Source of the DNA: Callipepla californica brunnescens
Lineage: Eukaryota > Chordata > Aves > Galliformes > Odontophoridae
Length of the DNA stretch: 64,000 bases
Direction: 5' to 3'
NCBI GenBank assembly: GCA_023055505.1
Contig: JALIRH010000014.1
Span: forward strand, 18,237,404-18,301,403
Below the pieces are notes generated by a model that had not been told where the DNA came from, did no database searches, and saw only the letters and a program-made list of their open reading frames with translations. This document shows, piece by piece, positions 10,366 through 22,601 of this stretch. The translations under genes and the position numbers were made by a program. Position 1 is the first letter of the stretch; the number at the start of each line of letters is the position of its first letter.

Positions 10366-11680
10366 CCACTGTTCTATTGCTCTATTCATCCATTCCCTCA
10401 TATTTCTGTTTCTCTCTTTGTCTGTTCCCTCAATTGTATTTCCGTATACATCTGTTCCCATTGATTCTGATTATCTAATCATCTGTTTCTGCTAATCTAT
10501 ATATCCATTCATCTTTTCCCACTATTATATATTTTTTTCTCTTCCCTCTAATCTATTTCTCTATTAATCTGTCCCCACTAATCTATTTCTCTATTTATCT
10601 CTTCCCTCAATACTATTTCACTATTTATCTGTTTATTCTATTCCTCTATTAATCTGTGCCCAATATTTTATTTATCTATTAATCTGTTCCCTCTTCTCTA
10701 TTAATCAAATAATCTGTTCCAACTTCTCTATATAATTCTGTTAATTTACTCTCTTCTTTCTATGTCCCTATACATCTGGTCCCTCTTCTATGATGTCCCT
10801 ATACATCTGTTCCCGCTATCCTATGTCCTTGTACATCTGTTCCCGCTATTCTGTTTGTCTATTAACCTGTTTCCTCTTTATTCTCTTTCTCTATTTACCT
10901 CTTCCCTCTTTATTCTACTGCTCTATTTACCTGTTCCCTCCCTATTCTATTTCTCTATTTATCTGTTCCCTCTTCTTTCTCTTTCCATATTAATCTTTTC
11001 CCTCGATTCTACAAATCTATAAATTTACTCCCTCTTCTATTTCTGTATTTATCTGTTCCCGCTAGTTAATTTCTCTATTTATCTGATCCTGCCATTCTAT
11101 TTATGTATCTCTTCCCGCAATTCTATTTCTCAGTTTATTCTGTTCCCCCTAATCAATTTCTCTCTTGATCTGTACCCTCTAATTGATTTCTCTATTAATC
11201 TGTTTTCCTCTTCTCACTATTAATTTATTCCCTCCATTCTATTTCACTGTTAATCTGTCCCCGTTATTCTATTTCCATATTTATGTTTCCCCTATACTAT
11301 TTCTCTCTTTATCTGTTCCCATCGATTCCATTTCTCTATATATCTCTTCCTGCTTCTTTCTCTATCTCTACTTATCCATTCCCGCTATTCTATTTCTCTA
11401 CTTATCTTTTTCCTCAAAACCTTTTCTCTATCCGTTCCCTCGATTCCATTCCTGTATTAAACTTTTCTTTCGACTCCATTCCTCCATTCATCTGTTCCCA
11501 ATATTCTATTTATCTAATAATCTGTTCCCTCTTCTCTCTATAGATCTAATAATCTGTTCCAACATTTCTCTATAAATCTATTAAATTATTGCCGGTTCTT
11601 TCTACTTCTATATTTATCTGTTCCCGCTAGTCTCTTGCTCTATTTACCTGTTCTCTCTTTATTCTATTGTCCTATATATC
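10366..11680. repeat. ~30-bp polypyrimidine minisatellite, block 3 (diverged partial macrosatellite unit)
   Basis: Corresponds in order to the pyrimidine part of the main unit that follows the core module, but is diverged and rearranged. Similarity to the regular units becomes near-identity at about 11,681. Confidence 0.8.
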
Positions 11681-11816
11681 TGTTCCCTCTTCTTTTTCTT
11701 TCCATATTATTTTTTCCCTAGATTCTATTTCTCTCTTTATCTGTTCCCTCAATACAATTTCACTATTTATCTGTATACTTTATCCCATTCCTCTATTTAT
11801 TTATCTGTGCCCAATA

Positions 11817-12036
11817 TCTCTTTTGGGGTCGTGGCTATGTATCGCTCTGGACGTGCAGTATTTCTATCCGGCCACAAGGCGGCGCTATGGCGTTGCAGTA
11901 CCCATATTTCACCACTGTGTGTCGCTGTCTCTATGTGTCTCTATGGGGTCGCTATGTATCTCTATGGAGATGCAGTACCCATATCCCACCACTGGGAATC
12001 GCTGTGTCCCTGTGTCTCTGTGGGGTCACTGTGTTT
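11817..12036 (+). promoter_or_regulatory. GC-rich module A of the unit: three CTCF-like 34-bp elements
   Basis: Three elements start at 11,854, 11,894 and 11,971. In each, TGCAGTA is followed exactly 18 bp later by CCAC-N7-CGCT: CCACAAGGCGGCGCT, CCACTGTGTGTCGCT and CCACTGGGAATCGCT. The first differs from the CTCF core consensus CCASYAGRKGGCRSY at two positions and is preceded by GG as in that motif. TGCAGTNCC upstream is the known second half of the extended CTCF site. All elements have the same orientation, and the first two are exactly 40 bp apart. The module recurs in all 13 units. Binding is inferred, not shown. Confidence 0.6.
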
Positions 12037-12902
12037 CACTATTTATCTGTTTACTCTGTTCCATTCCTCTATTCATCTTTGCCCAATATTTTATCTCTCT
12101 ATTAATCTGATCCCTCTTCTCTCTATTATTGAAATAATCTGTTCCAACTTCTCTCTATAAATCTATCAATTTACTCCCTCTTCTATCTATTTCTCTCTTT
12201 ATCTCTTCTTGCTCTTCTATTTCTCTCTTTAATTCTCCCCTCTTCTTTCTCTGCCCGTATTTCCCTGTTCCCTCTTTATTCTGTTTCTCCATTTATTTAC
12301 CTGTTCGCTCTTCTTTCTCTTTCTCTATTTACCTGCTCCCTCTTCTTTCTCTTTCCAAAATAATCTTTTCCCTCGATTCTATTTCTCTCTTTCTGTTCTC
12401 TCTTCTTACTATTTCTCTGCTTCTCTGTTCCCCCTTTATTCTATTTCTCTATTTACCCTTTCCCTCGTTATTCTTTGCTGTATTTACCAGTTCCCGCTTT
12501 ATTCTATTTCTCTATTTTCCTGTTCCTGCTTCTTTCTCTTTCCATATTAATCTTTTTCCTTGATTCTATTTCTCTTTATCTGTTCTCTCTTTTTACTATT
12601 TCACCATAAATCTGTACGCTCTTCTTTCTCTTTCTCTCCTTATCCGTTCCCGCGATTCCATTTCTCTTTTCATCTGTTCCCATTGATTTTGATTATCTAT
12701 TCATCTATTCCCATCGATTCTGATTATCTAATCATCTGTTCCCACTGATCTATAGATCTATTCATCTTTTTTCTGTTCACTCTAATCTATTTCTCTACTA
12801 ATCTGTCCCCGCTGATCTATTTCTCTATCTATCTCTTCCCTCAATACCATTTCACTATTTATCTGTTTACTCTATCCCATTCCTCTATTTATCTGTGCCC
12901 AA

Positions 12903-13165
12903 CATCTCTTCTGGGGTCGTCGCGATGGGGTCGCTATGTATCGCTTTGGAGGTGCAGTATTTCTATCCGGCCACAAGGCGGCGCTATGGCGTTGCAGTAC
13001 CCATATCCCACCACTGTGTGTCGCTGTCTCTATGTGTCTCTATGGGGTCGCTATGCATCGCTACGGAGGTGCAGTACCCATATATCACCACAGGGTGTCG
13101 CTGTGTCACTGTCTATGCATCTCTATGTGTCTCTATGTATCTCTGTGCATGTGTCCTTTACAGAG
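12903..13165 (+). promoter_or_regulatory. GC-rich module B of the unit: three more CTCF-like 34-bp elements
   Basis: Elements start at 12,953, 12,993 and 13,070, again with an 18-bp offset. The cores are CCACAAGGCGGCGCT, CCACTGTGTGTCGCT and CCACAGGGTGTCGCT. Modules A and B are clearly duplicates of each other, about 1.1 kb apart within the unit. The intervening words 'tctctatggggtcgctatg' make up the rest of the module. Confidence 0.6.
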
Positions 13166-13300
13166 CGGCTTAATTAATTAATGGCGGCTGATTGCGGGGG
13201 CAGAGCGGGGAGGGCTTCAAAAGCGCGGCCCCATAGAGCCGCTGCCCTCCCTATTGTATTGCCCCACAGCGCTGCTCCCTGCCCAATAGCGCTGCCCCAA
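13166..13300 (+). promoter_or_regulatory. TTAATTAATTAA box, YY1-type word and CpG-rich segment
   Basis: After 'tttacagagcggc' comes TTAATTAATTAA and then ATGGCGGC at 13,181-13,188, a perfect core of the YY1 motif (AANATGGCGGC type). Next are GC-rich words 'gggggcagagcggggaggg' and 'aaaagcgcggcccc' and three 'agcgctgc' words. The box occurs once per unit. It could be a CpG-rich transcription start region, but no TATA box or transcript evidence is visible. Confidence 0.5.
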
Positions 13301-13640
13301 TTTTGGGGGATTTTTAGGGGATTTTGGGGGGATTTTTTTGAGTATTTTTTGGGAATTTTGGGGGAATTTTTAGGAACTTTTGGTTGGTTTTGGGGGTTTT
13401 TTTGGTAAATTTTTTGGGGATATTTTTTCGGCTTCTTTTCTTTTTTTTTTTTTTTTTTTTTTTTTGTTTTCGGGGAGTTTTTGGGGGGGATTTTTTTTGG
13501 TTGTTTTTTTTTTTCCAGGTATTTTTTCTGATTTTTTGGGGAATATTTTTGGGGGATAATTTTAGGGAGTTTTGAGTGGATTTTTTGGGGGGATTTTGTA
13601 GAGATTTTTTAAGGGGGATTTTTGGGGCATTTTGTGTGTT
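13301..13640 (+). repeat. G-run/T-run block of the unit
   Basis: About 340 bp of G3-G8 runs separated by T-rich spacers, with a T tract of over 20 (near 13,441) and a second near 13,505. The style resembles avian 41-bp satellites built from G and T/A tracts, though I do not see a strict 41-bp period. The G-runs are on the plus strand and spaced closely enough for quadruplex folding in places. Minus-strand frames through it are Lys/Pro/Asn repeats and not a protein. Confidence 0.85.
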
Positions 13641-13918
13641 CCTGATTTCTCCTTTCTGCTTCCACTGGCCGTGCGCTGGCTGCCACGCCATCTCAGCTCT
13701 TCCACAGAGCAGCCTGCTGATCGCAACGGAGAATTCCCTCCGCACTCCGTACTGCGTCCATCGGGACCGGCGGACCTGTGCATGTTTGGGGTCAGGTAGG
13801 ACTAAGAGTGCTCCATGGATTTGGTCTCAGCTGCTGGATGCTGCACAGGCAATTGCTCCGTCCAAATCCTCGCTGTTCCTCCCAAATCTCTAGCCCTAAC
13901 TTCTCACTGTTCCACCCT
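13641..13918 (+). repeat. Core module of the unit, function unknown
   Basis: About 280 bp of balanced-composition sequence from 'cctgatttctcctttctgc' to 'ccctaacttctcactgttcc'. It is the most conserved segment between the array and the old copies at 4,593-4,850 and 10,081-10,365. It contains 'ggtcaggtaggactaagag', in which CAG-GTAGGA would fit a splice donor. Plus (13,576-13,893) and minus (13,562-13,783) frames are both open in old and new copies. Neither has a recognisable domain. Confidence 0.8.
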
Positions 13919-14415
13919 AATATCCTGCTAATCTGTTTCCCTCTTTATCTGTTCCCTCGATTGTATTTCTTTATTCATCTATTCCCATCGATTCTGATTA
14001 TCTAATCATCTCTTCCCGCTAATCTATATATCTATTCATCTATTCCTGCTTTTATATTTCTCTACTGATCTGTCCCCACTAATCTATGTCTCTATTTATC
14101 TGTTCCCTCAATACTATTTCACTATCTATCTGTTTACTCTATTCCATTCCTCTATTAATCTGTGCCCAATATTTTATCTATTAATCTGTTCCCTCTTCTT
14201 TCTATTAATCAAATAATCTGTTCCACCTTCTCTATAGAATTCTATTAATTTACTCTTCCCTCTTCTTTCTATGTCCCTATACATGCGTTCCCGCTTCTTT
14301 CTATGATGTCCCTGTACGTCGCTTCCAGCTCTTCTATGTCCCTATACAACTGTTCCCTCTTTATTCTATTGCTCTATTTACCTTTTTCCCTCTTTATTCT
14401 GTTTCTGTATTTATC

Positions 14416-17145
14416 TGTTCCCTCTTCTTTTTCTTTCCATATTATTTTTTCCCTAGATTCTATTTCTCTCTTTATCTGTTCCCTCAATACAATTTCACTA
14501 TTTATCTGTATACTTTATCCCATTCCTCTATTTATTTATCTGTGCCCAATATCTCTTTTGGGGTCGTGGCTATGTATCGCTCTGGACGTGCAGTATTTCT
14601 ATCCGGCCACAAGGCGGCGCTATGGCGTTGCAGTACCCATATTTCACCACTGTGTGTCGCTGTCTCTATGTGTCTCTATGGGGTCGCTATGTATCTCTAT
14701 GGAGATGCAGTACCCATATCCCACCACTGGGAATCGCTGTGTCCCTGTGTCTCTGTGGGGTCACTGTGTTTCACTATTTATCTGTTTACTCTGTTCCATT
14801 CCTCTATTCATCTTTGCCCAATATTTTATCTCTCTATTAATCTGATCCCTCTTCTCTCTATTATTGAAATAATCTGTTCCAACTTCTCTCTATAAATCTA
14901 TCAATTTACTCCCTCTTCTATCTATTTCTCTCTTTATCTCTTCTTGCTCTTCTATTTCTCTCTTTAATTCTCCCCTCTTCTTTCTCTGCCCGTATTTCCC
15001 TGTTCCCTCTTTATTCTGTTTCTCCATTTATTTACCTGTTCGCTCTTCTTTCTCTTTCTCTATTTACCTGCTCCCTCTTCTTTCTCTTTCCAAAATAATC
15101 TTTTCCCTCGATTCTATTTCTCTCTTTCTGTTCTCTCTTCTTACTATTTCTCTGCTTCTCTGTTCCCCCTTTATTCTATTTCTCTATTTACCCTTTCCCT
15201 CGTTATTCTTTGCTGTATTTACCAGTTCCCGCTTTATTCTATTTCTCTATTTTCCTGTTCCTGCTTCTTTCTCTTTCCATATTAATCTTTTTCCTTGATT
15301 CTATTTCTCTTTATCTGTTCTCTCTTTTTACTATTTCACCATAAATCTGTACGCTCTTCTTTCTCTTTCTCTCCTTATCCGTTCCCGCGATTCCATTTCT
15401 CTTTTCATCTGTTCCCATTGATTTTGATTATCTATTCATCTATTCCCATCGATTCTGATTATCTAATCATCTGTTCCCACTGATCTATAGATCTATTCAT
15501 CTTTTTTCTGTTCACTCTAATCTATTTCTCTACTAATCTGTCCCCGCTGATCTATTTCTCTATCTATCTCTTCCCTCAATACCATTTCACTATTTATCTG
15601 TTTACTCTATCCCATTCCTCTATTTATCTGTGCCCAACATCTCTTCTGGGGTCGTCGCGATGGGGTCGCTATGTATCGCTTTGGAGGTGCAGTATTTCTA
15701 TCCGGCCACAAGGCGGCGCTATGGCGTTGCAGTACCCATATCCCACCACTGTGTGTCGCTGTCTCTATGTGTCTCTATGGGGTCGCTATGCATCGCTACG
15801 GAGGTGCAGTACCCATATATCACCACAGGGTGTCGCTGTGTCACTGTCTATGCATCTCTATGTGTCTCTATGTATCTCTGTGCATGTGTCCTTTACAGAG
15901 CGGCTTAATTAATTAATGGCGGCTGATTGCGGGGGCAGAGCGGGGAGGGCTTCAAAAGCGCGGCCCCATAGAGCCGCTGCCCTCCCTATAGTATTGCCCC
16001 ACAGCGCTGCTCCCTGCCCAATAGCGCTGCCCCAATTTTGGGGGATTTTTAGGGGATTTTGGGGGGATTTTTTTGAGTATTTTTTGGGAATTTTGGGGGA
16101 ATTTTTAGGAACTTTTGGTTGGTTTTGGGGTTTTTTTTGGTAAATTTTTGGGGGATATTTTTTCGGCTTCTTTTCTTTTTTTTTTTTTTTTTTTGTTTTC
16201 GGGGAGTTTTTGGGGGGGGATTTTTTTCGTTTTTTCTTTTTTTCCAGGTATTTTTTCTGATTTTTTTGGGGAATATTTTTGGGGGATAATTTTAGGGAGT
16301 TTTGAGTGGATTTTTTGGGGGGATTTTGTAGAGATTTTTTAAGGGGGATTTTTGGGGCATTTTGTGTGTTCCTGATTTCTCCTTTCTGCTTCCTCTGGCC
16401 GTGCGCTGGCTGCCACGCCATCTCAGCTCTTCCACAGAGCAGCCTGCTGATCGCAACGGAGAATTCCCTCCGCACTCCGTACTGCGTCCATCGGGACCGG
16501 CGGACCTGTGCATGTTTGGGGTCAGGTAGGACTAAGAGTGCTCCATGGATTTGGTCTCAGCTGCTGGATGCTGCACAGGCAATTGCTCCGTCCAAATCCT
16601 CGCTGTTCCTCCCAAATCTCTAGCCCTAACTTCTCACTGTTCCACCCTAATATCCTGCTAATCTGTTTCCCTCTTTATCTGTTCCCTCGATTGTATTTCT
16701 TTATTCATCTATTCCCATCGATTCTGATTATCTAATCATCTCTTCCCGCTAATCTATATATCTATTCATCTATTCCTGCTTTTATATTTCTCTACTGATC
16801 TGTCCCCACTAATCTATGTCTCTATTTATCTGTTCCCTCAATACTATTTCACTATCTATCTGTTTACTCTATTCCATTCCTCTATTAATCTGTGCCCAAT
16901 ATTTTATCTATTAATCTGTTCCCTCTTCTTTCTATTAATCAAATAATCTGTTCCACCTTCTCTATAGAATTCTATTAATTTACTCTTCCCTCTTCTTTCT
17001 ATGTCCCTATACATGCGTTCCCGCTTCTTTCTATGATGTCCCTGTACGTCGCTTCCAGCTCTTCTATGTCCCTATACAACTGTTCCCTCTTTATTCTATT
17101 GCTCTATTTACCTTTTTCCCTCTTTATTCTGTTTCTGTATTTATC
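14416..17145 (+). repeat. Macrosatellite unit 2 (2,730 bp)
   Basis: CTCF-like elements start at 14,589 and 15,688; YY1-type word at 15,916. Same length as unit 3, and the same as unit 3 at every variant site I tested. Confidence 0.95.
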
Positions 17146-19875
17146 TGTTCCCTCTTCTTTTTCTTTCCATATTATTTTTTCCCTAGATTCTATTTCTCTC
17201 TTTATCTGTTCCCTCAATACAATTTCACTATTTATCTGTATACTTTATCCCATTCCTCTATTTATTTATCTGTGCCCAATATCTCTTTTGGGGTCGTGGC
17301 TATGTATCGCTCTGGACGTGCAGTATTTCTATCCGGCCACAAGGCGGCGCTATGGCGTTGCAGTACCCATATTTCACCACTGTGTGTCGCTGTCTCTATG
17401 TGTCTCTATGGGGTCGCTATGTATCTCTATGGAGATGCAGTACCCATATCCCACCACTGGGAATCGCTGTGTCCCTGTGTCTCTGTGGGGTCACTGTGTT
17501 TCACTATTTATCTGTTTACTCTGTTCCATTCCTCTATTCATCTTTGCCCAATATTTTATCTCTCTATTAATCTGATCCCTCTTCTCTCTATTATTGAAAT
17601 AATCTGTTCCAACTTCTCTCTATAAATCTATCAATTTACTCCCTCTTCTATCTATTTCTCTCTTTATCTCTTCTTGCTCTTCTATTTCTCTCTTTAATTC
17701 TCCCCTCTTCTTTCTCTGCCCGTATTTCCCTGTTCCCTCTTTATTCTGTTTCTCCATTTATTTACCTGTTCGCTCTTCTTTCTCTTTCTCTATTTACCTG
17801 CTCCCTCTTCTTTCTCTTTCCAAAATAATCTTTTCCCTCGATTCTATTTCTCTCTTTCTGTTCTCTCTTCTTACTATTTCTCTGCTTCTCTGTTCCCCCT
17901 TTATTCTATTTCTCTATTTACCCTTTCCCTCGTTATTCTTTGCTGTATTTACCAGTTCCCGCTTTATTCTATTTCTCTATTTTCCTGTTCCTGCTTCTTT
18001 CTCTTTCCATATTAATCTTTTTCCTTGATTCTATTTCTCTTTATCTGTTCTCTCTTTTTACTATTTCACCATAAATCTGTACGCTCTTCTTTCTCTTTCT
18101 CTCCTTATCCGTTCCCGCGATTCCATTTCTCTTTTCATCTGTTCCCATTGATTTTGATTATCTATTCATCTATTCCCATCGATTCTGATTATCTAATCAT
18201 CTGTTCCCACTGATCTATAGATCTATTCATCTTTTTTCTGTTCACTCTAATCTATTTCTCTACTAATCTGTCCCCGCTGATCTATTTCTCTATCTATCTC
18301 TTCCCTCAATACCATTTCACTATTTATCTGTTTACTCTATCCCATTCCTCTATTTATCTGTGCCCAACATCTCTTCTGGGGTCGTCGCGATGGGGTCGCT
18401 ATGTATCGCTTTGGAGGTGCAGTATTTCTATCCGGCCACAAGGCGGCGCTATGGCGTTGCAGTACCCATATCCCACCACTGTGTGTCGCTGTCTCTATGT
18501 GTCTCTATGGGGTCGCTATGCATCGCTACGGAGGTGCAGTACCCATATATCACCACAGGGTGTCGCTGTGTCACTGTCTATGCATCTCTATGTGTCTCTA
18601 TGTATCTCTGTGCATGTGTCCTTTACAGAGCGGCTTAATTAATTAATGGCGGCTGATTGCGGGGGCAGAGCGGGGAGGGCTTCAAAAGCGCGGCCCCATA
18701 GAGCCGCTGCCCTCCCTATAGTATTGCCCCACAGCGCTGCTCCCTGCCCAATAGCGCTGCCCCAATTTTGGGGGATTTTTAGGGGATTTTGGGGGGATTT
18801 TTTTGAGTATTTTTTGGGAATTTTGGGGGAATTTTTAGGAACTTTTGGTTGGTTTTGGGGTTTTTTTTGGTAAATTTTTGGGGGATATTTTTTCGGCTTC
18901 TTTTCTTTTTTTTTTTTTTTTTTTGTTTTCGGGGAGTTTTTGGGGGGGGATTTTTTTCGTTTTTTCTTTTTTTCCAGGTATTTTTTCTGATTTTTTTGGG
19001 GAATATTTTTGGGGGATAATTTTAGGGAGTTTTGAGTGGATTTTTTGGGGGGATTTTGTAGAGATTTTTTAAGGGGGATTTTTGGGGCATTTTGTGTGTT
19101 CCTGATTTCTCCTTTCTGCTTCCTCTGGCCGTGCGCTGGCTGCCACGCCATCTCAGCTCTTCCACAGAGCAGCCTGCTGATCGCAACGGAGAATTCCCTC
19201 CGCACTCCGTACTGCGTCCATCGGGACCGGCGGACCTGTGCATGTTTGGGGTCAGGTAGGACTAAGAGTGCTCCATGGATTTGGTCTCAGCTGCTGGATG
19301 CTGCACAGGCAATTGCTCCGTCCAAATCCTCGCTGTTCCTCCCAAATCTCTAGCCCTAACTTCTCACTGTTCCACCCTAATATCCTGCTAATCTGTTTCC
19401 CTCTTTATCTGTTCCCTCGATTGTATTTCTTTATTCATCTATTCCCATCGATTCTGATTATCTAATCATCTCTTCCCGCTAATCTATATATCTATTCATC
19501 TATTCCTGCTTTTATATTTCTCTACTGATCTGTCCCCACTAATCTATGTCTCTATTTATCTGTTCCCTCAATACTATTTCACTATCTATCTGTTTACTCT
19601 ATTCCATTCCTCTATTAATCTGTGCCCAATATTTTATCTATTAATCTGTTCCCTCTTCTTTCTATTAATCAAATAATCTGTTCCACCTTCTCTATAGAAT
19701 TCTATTAATTTACTCTTCCCTCTTCTTTCTATGTCCCTATACATGCGTTCCCGCTTCTTTCTATGATGTCCCTGTACGTCGCTTCCAGCTCTTCTATGTC
19801 CCTATACAACTGTTCCCTCTTTATTCTATTGCTCTATTTACCTTTTTCCCTCTTTATTCTGTTTCTGTATTTATC
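17146..19875 (+). repeat. Macrosatellite unit 3 (2,730 bp)
   Basis: CTCF-like elements start at 17,319 and 18,418; YY1-type word at 18,646. Indistinguishable from unit 2 at the variant sites tested, consistent with recent duplication. Confidence 0.95.
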
Positions 19876-22601
19876 TGTTCCCTCTTCTTTTTCTTTCCAT
19901 ATTATTTTTTCCCTAGATTCTATTTCTCTCTTTATCTGTTCCCTCAATACAATTTCACTATTTATCTGTATACTTTATCCCATTCCTCTATTTATTTATC
20001 TGTGCCCAATATCTCTTTTGGGGTCGTGGCTATGTATCGCTCTGGACGTGCAGTATTTCTATCCGGCCACAAGGCGGCGCTATGGCGTTGCAGTACCCAT
20101 ATTTCACCACTGTGTGTCGCTGTCTCTATGTGTCTCTATGGGGTCGCTATGTATCTCTATGGAGATGCAGTACCCATATCCCACCACTGGGAATCGCTGT
20201 GTCCCTGTGTCTCTGTGGGGTCACTGTGTTTCACTATTTATCTGTTTACTCTGTTCCATTCCTCTATTCATCTTTGCCCAATATTTTATCTCTCTATTAA
20301 TCTGATCCCTCTTCTCTCTATTATTGAAATAATCTGTTCCAACTTCTCTCTATAAATCTATCAATTTACTCCCTCTTCTATCTATTTCTCTCTTTATCTC
20401 TTCTTGCTCTTCTATTTCTCTCTTTAATTCTCCCCTCTTCTTTCTCTGCCCGTATTTCCCTGTTCCCTCTTTATTCTGTTTCTCCATTTATTTACCTGTT
20501 CGCTCTTCTTTCTCTTTCTCTATTTACCTGCTCCCTCTTCTTTCTCTTTCCAAAATAATCTTTTCCCTCGATTCTATTTCTCTCTTTCTGTTCTCTCTTC
20601 TTACTATTTCTCTGCTTCTCTGTTCCCCCTTTATTCTATTTCTCTATTTACCCTTTCCCTCGTTATTCTTTGCTGTATTTACCAGTTCCCGCTTTATTCT
20701 ATTTCTCTATTTTCCTGTTCCTGCTTCTTTCTCTTTCCATATTAATCTTTTTCCTTGATTCTATTTCTCTTTATCTGTTCTCTCTTTTTACTATTTCACC
20801 ATAAATCTGTACGCTCTTCTTTCTCTTTCTCTCCTTATCCGTTCCTGCGATTCCATTTCTCTTTTCATCTGTTCCCATTGATTTTGATTATCTATTCATC
20901 TATTCCCATCGATTCTGATTATCTAATCATCTGTTCCCACTGATCTATAGATCTATTCATCTTTTTTCTGTTCACTCTAATCTATTTCTCTACTAATCTG
21001 TCCCCGCTGATCTATTTCTCTATCTATCTCTTCCCTCAATACCATTTCACTATTTATCTGTTTACTCTATCCCATTCCTCTATTTATCTGTGCCCAACAT
21101 CTCTTCTGGGGTCGTCGCGATGGGGTCGCTATGTATCGCTTTGGAGGTGCAGTATTTCTATCCGGCCACAAGGCGGCGCTATGGCGTTGCAGTACCCATA
21201 TCCCACCACTGTGTGTCGCTGTCTCTATGTGTCTCTATGGGGTCGCTATGCATCGCTACGGAGGTGCAGTACCCATATATCACCACAGGGTGTCGCTGTG
21301 TCACTGTCTATGCATCTCTATGTGTCTCTATGTATCTCTGTGCATGTGTCCTTTACAGAGCGGCTTAATTAATTAATGGCGGCTGATTGCGGGGGCAGAG
21401 CGGGGAGGGCTTCAAAAGCGCGGCCCCATAGAGCCGCTGCCCTCCCTATTGTATTGCCCCACAGCGCTGCTCCCTGCCCAATAGCGCTGCCCCAATTTTG
21501 GGGGATTTTTAGGGGATTTTGGGGGGATTTTTTTGAGTATTTTTTGGGAATTTTGGGGGAATTTTTAGGAACTTTTGGTTGGTTTTGGGGTTTTTTTTGG
21601 TAAATTTTTGGGGGATATTTTTTCGGCTTCTTTTCTTTTTTTTTTTTTTTTGTTTTCGGGGAGTTTTTGGGGGGGGATTTTTTTCGTTTTTTTTTTTTTT
21701 TCAGGTATTTTTTCTGATTTTTTGGGGAATATTTTTGGGGGATATTTTTAGGGATTTTTGAGTGGATTTTTTGGGGGGATTTTGTAGAGATTTTTTAAGG
21801 GGGATTTTTGGGGCATTTTGTGTGTTCCTGATTTCTCCTTTCTGCTTCCTCTGGCCGTGCGCTGGCTGCCACGCCATCTCAGCTCTTCCACAGAGCAGCC
21901 TGCTGATCGCAACGGAGAATTCCCTCCGCACTCCGTACTGCGTCCATCGGGACCGGCGGACCTGTGCATGTTTGGGGTCAGGTAGGACTAAGAGTGCTCC
22001 ATGGATTTGGTCTCAGCTGCTGGATGCTGCACAGGCAATTGCTCCGTCCAAATCCTCGCTGTTCCTCCCAAATCTCTAGCCCTAACTTCTCACTGTTCCA
22101 CCCTAATATCCTGCTAATCTGTTTCCCTCTTTATCTGTTCCCTCGATTGTATTTCTTTATTCATCTATTCCCATCGATTCTGATTATCTAATCATCTCTT
22201 CCCGCTAATCTATATATCTATTCATCTATTCCTGCTTTTATATTTCTCTACTGATCTGTCCCCACTAATCTATGTCTCTATTTATCTGTTCCCTCAATAC
22301 TATTTCACTATCTATCTGTTTACTCTATTCCATTCCTCTATTAATCTGTGCCCAATATTTTATCTATTAATCTGTTCCCTCTTCTTTCTATTAATCAAAT
22401 AATCTGTTCCACCTTCTCTATAGAATTCTATTAATTTACTCTTCCCTCTTCTTTCTATGTCCCTATACATGCGTTCCCGCTTCTTTCTATGATGTCCCTG
22501 TACATCGCTTCCAGCTCTTCTATGTCCCTATACAACTGTTCCCTCTTTATTCTATTGCTCTATTTACCTTTTTCCCTCTTTATTCTGTTTCTGTATTTAT
22601 C
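19876..22601 (+). repeat. Macrosatellite unit 4 (2,726 bp)
   Basis: CTCF-like elements start at 20,049 and 21,148; YY1-type word at 21,376. Carries 'ctattgtatt', 'gatatttttagggattttt' and 'gtacatcgc', a combination otherwise split among other units. Also has a private change 'gttcctgcgattcc' near 20,843. Confidence 0.95.

Larger units (their letters stand above)
11681..14415 (+). repeat. Macrosatellite unit 1 (2,735 bp)
   Basis: Best CTCF-like elements start at 11,854 and 12,953; YY1-type word at 13,181. Long T tract near 13,437. Carries 'ctattgtatt' (shared only with unit 4) and 'cttccactggcc' (shared with units 6, 7, 10 and 13). Confidence 0.95.

Noticed and set aside
5031..11680. Multi-pass membrane proteins in the 30-bp repeats
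   Set aside because: Hydrophobic ten-residue periodicity follows directly from the CT-rich 30-bp unit and appears in several frames.
13169..13182. TTAATTAATTAA as a replication origin or homeobox cluster
   Set aside because: Short AT palindrome only; no additional evidence beyond its repetition in each unit.
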